Shown piece after piece: positions 56,628-64,000 of a stretch of DNA of 64,000 nucleotides. Source of the stretch: Paroedura picta. Its lineage: Eukaryota; Chordata; Lepidosauria; Squamata; Gekkonidae. Location: the NCBI RefSeq assembly GCF_049243985.1, contig NC_135384.1, positions 13,636,501 through 13,700,500 on the forward strand, written 5' to 3'. Numbering within the stretch: position 1 is the first letter of the stretch; the number at the start of each line of letters is the position of its first letter. Under the pieces are notes generated by a model. It saw only the letters and a program-made list of their open reading frames with translations. It was not told the origin of the DNA and searched no databases. The position numbers and the translations under genes are program-made.

Positions 56628-57052
56628 TGTTGTTGTTAGGTGCGAAGTCGTGTCCGACCCATCGTGACCCCATGGACAATGATCCTCAGACCTTCCGGTC
56701 CTCTACCATTCCCCGGAGTCCATTTAAGCTCACACCGACTGCTTCAGTGACTCCATCCAGCCACCTCATTCTCTGTTGTCCCCTTCTTCTTTTGCCCTCA
56801 ATCGCTCCCAGCATTAGGCTCCTCTCCAGGGAGTCCTTCCTTCTCATGAGGTGGCCAAAGTATTTGAGTTTCATCTTCAGGATCTGGCCTTCTAAGGAGC
56901 AGGCAGGGCTGATCTCCTCTAGCACTGACCGGTTTGTTCAACTTGCAGTCCAAGGGACTCACAAGAGTCTTCTCCAGTACCAGAGTTCAAAACCTCAATT
57001 CTTTGATGCTCAGCCTTCCTTATGGTCCAGCTTTCACAGCCATACATATAAA
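56628..57052 (-). mobile_element. Bov-B/RTE LINE 3' end
   Basis: On the minus strand 56925-56686 reads KYFGHLMRRKDSLERSLMLG, then GKRRRGQQRMRWLDGVTEAV and LNGLRGMVEDRKV, the characteristic C-terminus of Bov-B RT. The 3' UTR follows ('gtcacgatgggtcggacacgacttcgcacc'-type end at 56680-56640). 5' truncated; the visible part has few breaks. Confidence 0.85.
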
Positions 57053-57296
57053 ATAAATAATTAAAAGTCTAAAATAACTAAAACAATTCTATTCATAATT
57101 GCCTGTTCTAAACTTCAGTGGGCAGGGGGGGGAAGGAGGGGGTAAAGGAGTCTTATTGATCCCAAATGTTGTGCAATTGGGCCTTTGACAGAGAGACTAG
57201 CTCAATTCAGTGATGTTGTAGGCCTCAAATTTAGTGGTGTCACCTCCTGGTCTGGATTTAACTGCTGGTATTGGCTCAGTATGGGACAGAACAACA

Positions 57297-57712
57297 CCAG
57301 ATTGGTGTAGTGGTTAGGAGTGTGGACTTCTAATCTGGCGTGCTGGGTTCGATTTTCCACTCCCCCACATGCAGCCAGCTGGGTGACCTTGGGCTCGCCA
57401 TGGCACTGATAAAGCTGTTCTCACTGAGCAGTGATATCAGGGCTCTCTCAGCCTCACCCACCTCACAGGGTGTCTGTTATGGGGAGAGGAAAGAGAAGGT
57501 GACTGTAAGCCGCTTTGAGCCTCCTTCGGGTAGGGAAAAGTGGCATATAAAAACCAATACTTCTTCAAGTAATATCAGGACTCTCTCAGCCTCACTCACT
57601 GCACAGGGTGTCTGTTGTGGGGAGAGGAAAGAGAAGGCAACTGTAAGCCGCTTTGAGACTCCTTCAGGTAGAGAAAAGTGGCATATAAGAACCAACTCTT
57701 CTTCATCATCTT
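57297..57712 (+). mobile_element. tRNA-derived SINE with duplicated 3' half
   Basis: 57297-57567 is a full SINE including a good box B ('gggttcgatttt'). 57568-57712 repeats its 3' half ('gtaatatcaggactctctcagcctcac' to '...aagaaccaactcttcttc') head to tail. Confidence 0.8.
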
Positions 57713-58201
57713 GTGCTAGCTGTGCTGCTTAGGGAGCAAGCCTGAACAAGTCTACTCAGAAGTAATAGCAATTTTATTCAAGACGTTTTACTTCCAGGAA
57801 GATGCTTTTACGTTGGTGACCTGACACACATAGGGAACTTGTATTTTCCACTCCCAAGTCCAGACTCCTCAAAGATAATAATTAGTAATTGTCAATAATT
57901 AACATTGCTTTCATCCATCCAATGTACAACTCCAGAGATTTCCCAGAAAATACATGCTGAGCGAGGATGAAAAAGCATATAAGTCTCCACTGCCATGGAG
58001 ACCTGGGAGGAGGGAAGGCAGGGCTTGGTCACTTCCATCTCTCCCTTTTGGCTGTGATAAAACCAGACCTGAAATGCCTGCAACCTCAGCTAGCATTCAG
58101 GGAATTCATTTTCCTGTGTCAAAGAGCTGGCACCTTTCCCTTTATGAATGCTGGTTCAGGCCTCTGGCATGTATGCTAGTGCTTTAGATAAACAGGAGAA
58201 G
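57713..58201 (+). other. Upstream region of V2R-2
   Basis: No repeat or gene recognised. It should hold the V2R-2 5' UTR and promoter. Confidence 0.35.
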
Positions 58202-58431
58202 ATGGGTCCCAATTTCACTACCAGCATGGGTTTTTTGCTTTTTCTGTTGTCTCCCATGGTGTGTCATGTGGATGTTCTGCAACGCCCTGGGGTTGAGCCC
58301 CTCTTTGTTTCTCATCAATGGTACCAGCCAGGGGACTTCCTCATCGGTGAAATTACTTCTCAGATCTGTTTCCAGCTTCACACTTTTGATTTCAGAGGAC
58401 AACCTTCACAGGACTTGTCTGAGACTCCTGA
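58202..58431 (+). CDS. V2R-2 exon 1
   Basis: 230 bases; ATG chosen just before NFTTSMGFLLFLL (a later Met at the leader core is possible). Donor GTAAGG at 58432, phase 2. Confidence 0.87.
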
Positions 58432-61400
58432 GTAAGGATGCTATTTTTTTTTCCCCAGTCTGAAACCTGTGAGCTTGTCTAGATCCTGGAATCAGAAATC
58501 CTTTATTGGCATATCAAACGATCACAAGACCATTTGGATAAATAAATGTAAAGCTCAAAGCGGAAGAAAATGACACAATGAATATAGAGAGCCCAAAGGG
58601 AAAGAATAAATGTGCAGCAAGTGATCCCTGACACTTATCCTGATGCAACCTTGTGGTAGCTTGCAGAAATATTTTGATTATTTTTTGTTTGGTTATTTCA
58701 GAGTTGTTATTATTCCCAAGGAAGGAAACCTTTAAAAGACCAGGAAGTCCTGTCATATTTAATAAAAGGAGGCTTTGGTATTTTGTATGGATATAACACG
58801 GCTGAGACTTACCTTGGCCGCTTATCGACACCCATGGAGGGCTGGCTAAAGGTGGGCGTGACCACCCCAGTGGCCTGCCACAGTGTGCGCTGTGTGCATG
58901 CAGCACACATGGCATCAGGGCAAGGAGGGACCTATGTCACCTATAAAGATGCCATGTGTGCAGGTCCCAGACCTCTTTGCCCAAAATGCCATGGAATGCA
59001 ACTTCCCTCCCACCCACCCTGTGTTATTGTGAAAACAACCTTGTTCAGTGTATGAGGTGGATATTTCATGGTTAATAATTTGTCACAGTTGCAGGTTTGC
59101 ATGGGATGGAGCCTGTTGGCAGGGTGTCTGGTAGGTCATCGGACTCCCTGGGGTTTGGGGCCTCACCAGGAGGTGGCACGTACATGAGCACAGCTGACCC
59201 TGCTTGTCCAGGGGCTCATTTGCCAGGTGGCCTGGGGGTAACCAAATTAGGTAGATGCCTGTTGGCTCTCCGACATAGGTTGCTTCCTGTCGGGCAGGCT
59301 TATAAAAGTAGCAAAGTTTTTACTGGCAATTTTAAATGAAAATCTTTTACGATAGATTTTACATCTGAAATTGTTTGAAATTTTCATTTTCTGCTTTGCA
59401 ATTTTATGCCAATAAAGGTACTCTGAATCTGTCGGGCAGACTTTGGTATGCAAAGGGATCTGCTCTCCTGACTGGGGATATTGCAAGTCTCCAGGGCACC
59501 TCTGGAGTCTGCAGGTTTTGGTGCAGTCCGCTGACTGCTAGATCAGGCTCCCTCTCCCATACTGTGCCAACCCTCTGGTGGGGAGGTAATAAAGCTGTGG
59601 CCTTGTTTATACCCAACATTGGTGTGTTACATCTTATTCCAGCCCTCCTGCAAGGCAGTTGTTAGTAAGGGCAATTTTAAAAAGCACATGCAAGGTAGTT
59701 TCAACATTGTTTGTCTTCCATGGGTAGTATCTGTCGGAATATGCTACCTCCTAAAAGGATCACTGAGGGTAAAGAGTTATCTCTGGCCAAAGAAAAGGTT
59801 CTATGTTGATTTGGTATTTGAAGATGGTATAAATATGGAACTATCTGGTCCACAATCCGGATCCCAAATGCCAACACTTTTTCATAGAACTGACAGGGGA
59901 ACCAAGAAAGGAATAGCTAAGCTTGGTCTACCCTCGATTTCTTTTCTCATAATGTATCTAGATCCCAGCCTATAGGTAGAGACCCTCAGGTGAATTACAT
60001 GGCATATAATGTTGCTTAATGACTTGAGCTGTGGCCATTCCTTGAAAGTTGTGATGTGGCCAAAATCGTTCATGTTACAATCCCATTCCAGTTACATTAT
60101 GATAACACTCCTTGCATGGATGTATTCATTTGATTTGGCTGCCTGTTCATTACCAGGGACAATTCAAAAAGTTGCTTCTTATCAGTAAGGCTTGAGACCT
60201 AGGGTCCCAGAGGATTGCCCACTCCCGTGCTATCTAGCCAGCCACTTAATGACTGCAGTCTTAAGCACAAATGTCAAGAGATGAGAAAGGTAGCTGCTAA
60301 AGATATAGCTTTCTTACGTTGGTGTGTCACTTGACCCTTGAAGTTCACTTGGTACCTGCAGAATTTTAATGGCTGAATAGAATTAGCTGAAGTTTTGAGT
60401 ACCTTGGTCCGTTTTAAAAGAGTGAAATATATACAATTTGTAAAAGAAGGAGATAAAGAGACAGCTGCTTTCTCAGTTTAATGCAATTGACACTGACATC
60501 TGTGAAAAACTCATATATCATGCTTTAGGATGCTTTGGGCTGATCCTGCGTTGAGCAGGGGGTTGGACTAGATGGCCTGTATGGCCCCTTCCAACTCTAT
60601 GATTCTATGATTCGATGATCATTTAATCAATGCAGAGGGCAGATTACTGGGCAGGTAAGTGAATTCTGACTGTAAACCCCAAAGGGCATGCAGCTTTGTT
60701 TTAGCTTTTACAAAAACAGGATTTACCATTATTATGGTCAACTGACTTGGTGGCCAGTAAAATGTTTAATCAGAGAGTCTTATCTATCTTTTCTTTTCAT
60801 TTAAGAATGGTGACCAAATTCTATCAGCATGGCCTGGCTTTGGAGTTTGCTGTAAAAGAGATCAACGAAAACCCCCTCCTTTTGCCCAATGCCACACTTG
60901 GTTTCCACATCTATGACAGCTACCACAATGCAAAGATGACGTATCACAGCACCATGGAGCTGCTCTTCAAATCATATGCTTCTGCCCCAAATTACAAATG
61001 TGACGTAAACAGAAACCTTATGGGGGTCATTGGGGGGCTTCAGGGAGCTATCTCTTTCCATATGGCAGATATTTTAAGTCTCTACAAAATTCCACAGGTA
61101 AAATCCAGGGAATGATGAGTAATTTGAGAGATATCTGAAATGGTCAGAGGAGGGGGGGGGTTAAGTAAAATGTATACCAAAACACAAGTACTATGGAGCA
61201 CATTTAACATATTTCATGCCATAGCTGGATTTATGCATAATTCAGTAAACCAGAGACTGAGAGAGAGAGCTAGAAATTAAACACACACACACAAATTGGT
61301 AATGCTGCTAATATAATGCTATGGGGCACTGTCAGCGTGACATAGATTTTGTCATCAGTATCTGTTAAAGCCATAAACGGTCTGGATCTGGTGTATCCAT

Positions 61401-63859
61401 GGCACCACTTTTTTTATTTACATCCCCAAAGAGCGCTAAGATCAGCAGTCGAAAATCTTCATAGGATTCCCAGTCCAAAGGAGGTGAAATTGGCCTCGGC
61501 CAGGGACTTTTCAGGGTGGAACAAAAAGAGACGAGGGCCCTACAGGGCCTTAACTAGTTCTTCAGGGCTTGTAAAACAGCGCTGTACCACCAGGCATGCC
61601 CTGGGCTTGCCCTGTTGCTAGGAACTGAGGTTCAGAAGCAGAGGTAGTGTTGGCTATACATCTTATATCTGAATGAATCTTCCATTATGTGCCAAATCAA
61701 ACAAAGGCTACTTGATCAGGAATTCCAAAAAGTCCATCCTAGTGTTCCGGCAATTTGCTCTCCCTGTGCTCTTGGTCTCCAAGTGAAGCATGGGATAATG
61801 CCAGCTTATTTCTATAACTTGGCAAATCCCCTCTATCGCAGAGTGTTTTCACTTGCTCGGCTCAACTCCTTTCCATCCAAAGTATTACAAGGGAGATTTG
61901 ACAAGATTCCTTTTGAAAATAGACTATGCACCTGTGAATCAAGTTCTCCTGACACCATCCAACATATCTTACTGAATTGTCCCTTGTTCATTGTCCAGCG
62001 AAGGCACATTATACCTTTTATACCGAAATGGAGAAACCATTCAAGAGACTAGGGCCTATTCTGCACACATTGGATAATGCACTTTCAAAGTGCTTTTGAG
62101 GCTGGATTTTCCTGTGCAGAACAGGATAATCCACTTTGAAAGTGCATTTAATGCATTATCCAACGCGTGCAGAATGGGCCCTGATCTGCCAATTTTTATT
62201 GAGTGATAAGGATGCCGATGTCACTTTTATTATGGCTGAATTTCTGTCTTCAGTTTTTAAATTTAAACTGACTGATGATGTATCTTGACTATCTTTGTTT
62301 ATCTTGCTAATCTGCTTTATGCCCATAAATGTATTGTGTGTGTGTCTGCTATACAACCCCAGTTAATATTGATAACATTTTGAGTTGTATGAACCATTGA
62401 TCTATGGAATAATTTAAAGACAAAATTGAGTAGATAGAAATAGATGGCTATCCCTTTGAGGGGTCTATGATTTGAGGCGTTAATGAAGGTATCATCCTCA
62501 AAACTCATTTGGGGATTTGTGTTTGTTATACTACAGTGAAGAAGAATTCTTTTACTCATTGTTGCCTCACCAGCTTGTTTCTTCACTTCTGGGAATTGAG
62601 GAAGACCTGCTCTGTCAACTTTTAACCCCCCTTTGACCTGTTGATCCGGTTGGGGGTAATTTAGATGACTTTTTTTTAGGATTTCAGGATTGTATTGTTT
62701 GTATATTATTGTGTTGTTATCTGCCCTGAGCTCCAAAGGAATGGCAGGGTATAAAAAGAAAGATAATAGTAATAATAATACAGGCCTCCCCTTAGCAGGG
62801 AGTTGGACCAGAAGGCCTGTATCTCCCCTTCCAACTCTATGATTCTGTCATTCTGGTTATTCAAACATTTCCAAGATTATTAAGCATATATGGGGAAAAG
62901 AAATCCTTCTGAAAATATTAGTTGTTTAAACATTCACCACTATGCCTACGCTCCGAATTAAGTTTCTCTTAATCATTCCATCCATTTCCTTTCAGCTCAC
63001 ATATGGGACATTTGCCACCCAGGACTGGGGAGCCACCAAGTCCACTCCCTTATACCGCATGTCCCCAGATGAAGCCCTTCAATACAGGGGGATTGTTCAG
63101 TTGCTTCTACATTTCCAATGGACGTGGGTTGGACTCCTGATTGTGGATGATGGTAGCGGGGAATATTTCTTGAAGTCTCTGACGCCTTTGCTGTTGAGGA
63201 ATGGGATCTGCTTAGCATCTACTGGAAGAATCCAAAAACAACCCCAGTATGATAACGTACAAGACCTTTATGCTCTACTCTCCAATATAAACCATCCTTT
63301 GACTGACAGAAAAGCCAATGCCATTATATTCTATGGAGAATCTATGACCATGATAATACTGAACACTCTGCTGTTTCTTGGACTTACTATGTCTAGCGAA
63401 AATTTATCTGTAGAAAGAGTGTGGATTATGACAGGCCAGGTTGATTTCACGTTATCAGGCCTTCAAAAGCAATTCAGCGGTGACTTTCTTCATGGGGCCC
63501 TGTCTTTCACGATTCACTCTCGTGAGGTTCCTGGTTTCCAGAAATTCCTTCACGATATCAGACTGGATTTGTCAGAGCAAAACGGGTTTCTCAAAGATTT
63601 CTGGATGCAAGTGTTTGAGTGTTCATTCCATAATGAGCAGGAGCCAATGAAGAATAATGAGACATGCACAGGGGAAGAGAGGCTAAAGAGTGTTCCAGGT
63701 CCATTTTTTGAAATGGGCATGAGCGGCCACAGCTATAGTATCTATAATGCCGTTTATGTTGTGGCACATGTTTTGCATGCAATGTCTACTTCTCAATCAA
63801 AGCATAGAACAATAACGGGTGTCAAAAGAATAAAACTTCAAGCTCCCCATCCTTGGCAG
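58202..63859 (+). CDS. Vomeronasal type-2 receptor, 5' half (V2R-2, runs off window)
   Basis: The second V2R on the plus strand. Exons: 58202-58431, 60806-61097, 62996-63859. Splice sites are GT-AG and phases (2, 0, 0) match V2R-1; exons 2 and 3 have exactly the same lengths (292 and 864). Encoded parts are a leader (MGFLLFLLSPMVCHV), HQWYQPGDFLIGEITSQ, TKFYQHGLALEFAVKEIN, VIGGLQGAISFHMADIL, QWTWVGLLIVDDGSGE, RVWIMTGQ and [18 protein letters not shown]. All three exons are open. The remaining ligand-binding, cysteine-rich and membrane parts must lie beyond 64000. Protein similarity to V2R-1 is clear but moderate, so the duplication is not recent. Confidence 0.9.
58432..59048. other. V2R-2 intron 1, first part
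   Basis: 58487-58520 is the reverse of the retroposon end seen at 59405-59429 ('ccaataaagg..tctga'). 58800-59010 is GC-rich and CpG-containing, of unknown origin. Confidence 0.4.
59049..59640 (+). mobile_element. Solo-LTR-like fossil in V2R-2 intron 1
   Basis: Same family as 47332-47788, from 'tgtatgaggtggat' to 'catcttattcca', with 'ggtaataaagctgtggcc' near its end. It is interrupted by a 132-base insertion (59298-59429). No internal region or viral genes; old and decayed. Confidence 0.6.
59298..59429 (+). mobile_element. Short retroposon insertion with 10-base target duplication
   Basis: The insertion is flanked on both sides by 'tgtcgggcag' (59288-59297 and 59430-59439), a perfect target-site duplication. 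It ends 'atgccaataaaggtactctgaatc'. The same end in reverse lies at 58490-58515, so this is a dispersed LINE or SINE family that I cannot name. Confidence 0.8.
59641..60514. other. V2R-2 intron 1, unassigned
   Basis: No exon or clear repeat was recognised. Confidence 0.4.
60515..60622 (+). mobile_element. CR1 LINE 3' end in V2R-2 intron 1
   Basis: 'gctgatcctgcgttgagcagggggttggactagatggcctgtatggccccttccaactctatgattctatgattc'. Confidence 0.8.
60806..61097 (+). CDS. V2R-2 exon 2
   Basis: 292 bases from acceptor 'cttttcatttaag' to donor GTAAAA. It ends KIPQ in phase 0. Confidence 0.92.
61340..61640 (+). mobile_element. LINE RT C-terminal fragment in V2R-2 intron 2
   Basis: Encodes 'KAINGLDLVYPW', 'LHPQRALRSAVENLHRIPSPKEVKLAS', a variant of the conserved CR1/L2 C-terminal block. 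A frame shift lies inside. Confidence 0.55.
61687..62050 (+). mobile_element. LINE C-terminal fragment with zinc-knuckle-like motif
   Basis: Open for about 120 codons. It contains 'C-x-C-(9-10)-T-x-x-H-I-L-L-x-C-P-L-F' near its end, the typical C-terminal signature of non-LTR retrotransposons. It is likely the same family as the element at 19130-20055. It is cut by the MITE at 62052. Confidence 0.6.
62052..62181. mobile_element. Palindromic MITE
   Basis: 130 bases with inverted ends 'gggcctattctgcac' and 'gtgcagaatgggccc'; the inner arms ('ggataatgcactttcaaagtgc' and its partner at 62128-62161) also pair. It sits directly at the end of the LINE fragment. It looks like a PIF/Harbinger-type MITE; no clean 3-base target duplication was found. 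Confidence 0.65.
62640..62858 (+). mobile_element. LINE tail followed by a CR1 end
   Basis: 62700-62781 ends 'ctgccctgagctcc...ggcagggtataaa' with an AATA run, and 62782-62858 is a CR1 end ('gggagttggaccagaaggcctgtatctccccttccaactctatgattctgtc'). Confidence 0.6.
62996..63859 (+). CDS. V2R-2 exon 3
   Basis: 864 bases from acceptor 'ccatttcctttcag' to donor GTAACA. It begins LTYGTF and ends HPWQ, in the same phase as V2R-1. Confidence 0.92.
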
Positions 63860-64000
63860 GTAACATCTCCTTGGTAAAGTTGGTACAGTTTTGTTTTCGA
63901 TCTGTAACTGGAAAAATTGTGGTTTTATTTATTTCATAGCCTTTGTTGCTTCACTTCTCCAGCTCTGTTTTGATGTCACAGATCTGGCAAACATTGGGCA

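Overview
The window is vertebrate nuclear DNA, most likely from a squamate reptile (lizard or snake). The basis is the combination of intronless olfactory receptor (OR) genes, six-exon vomeronasal type-2 receptors (V2R), CR1 and L2-type LINE ends, Bov-B/RTE LINE pieces, Sauria-type SINEs, a second abundant tRNA-derived SINE, and long tetranucleotide microsatellites. I cannot resolve the species; a gecko-like repeat mix is a guess.

Layout. (1) 1-7 kb is repeat-rich, with one divergent V2R exon-1-like exon on the minus strand (1648-1895). (2) 7.1-21.4 kb holds three intact plus-strand OR genes of one clade (family 13/2-like), about 6-7 kb apart. (3) 27-44.6 kb holds four intact OR genes of a second clade (family 11/6-like): three on the minus strand, one on the plus strand. 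Two of them lie in a recent tandem segmental duplication (32.1-34.3 and 36.3-39.4 kb). A decayed OR fragment sits at 42.6 kb. (4) 47.0-54.7 kb is a complete six-exon V2R gene with matching splice phases and a predicted 885-residue product. A decayed V2R last-exon fragment follows at 54.9 kb. A second V2R, with its first three exons intact, starts at 58.2 kb and runs off the right edge.

All coding genes seen are chemoreceptors. ORs act in cilia of main olfactory neurons; V2Rs act in microvilli of vomeronasal neurons. The OR block is flanked by V2R sequence on both sides, so this is a mixed chemoreceptor locus shaped by tandem duplication, pseudogene formation and repeat insertion. Every OR has a good 3' splice site just before its ATG, and in all four second-clade genes the AG touches the ATG.

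The rest is mostly transposon debris: LINE 3' ends, SINEs, palindromic MITE-like elements, solo-LTR-like fossils (two in intron 1 of the two V2Rs) and simple repeats. I found no wholly new gene system. The best unexplained structures are a cluster of three consecutive GC-rich hairpins at 45.85-46.02 kb, a 24.9-25.5 kb GC-rich LTR-like block, and a duplicated block inside V2R intron 5.
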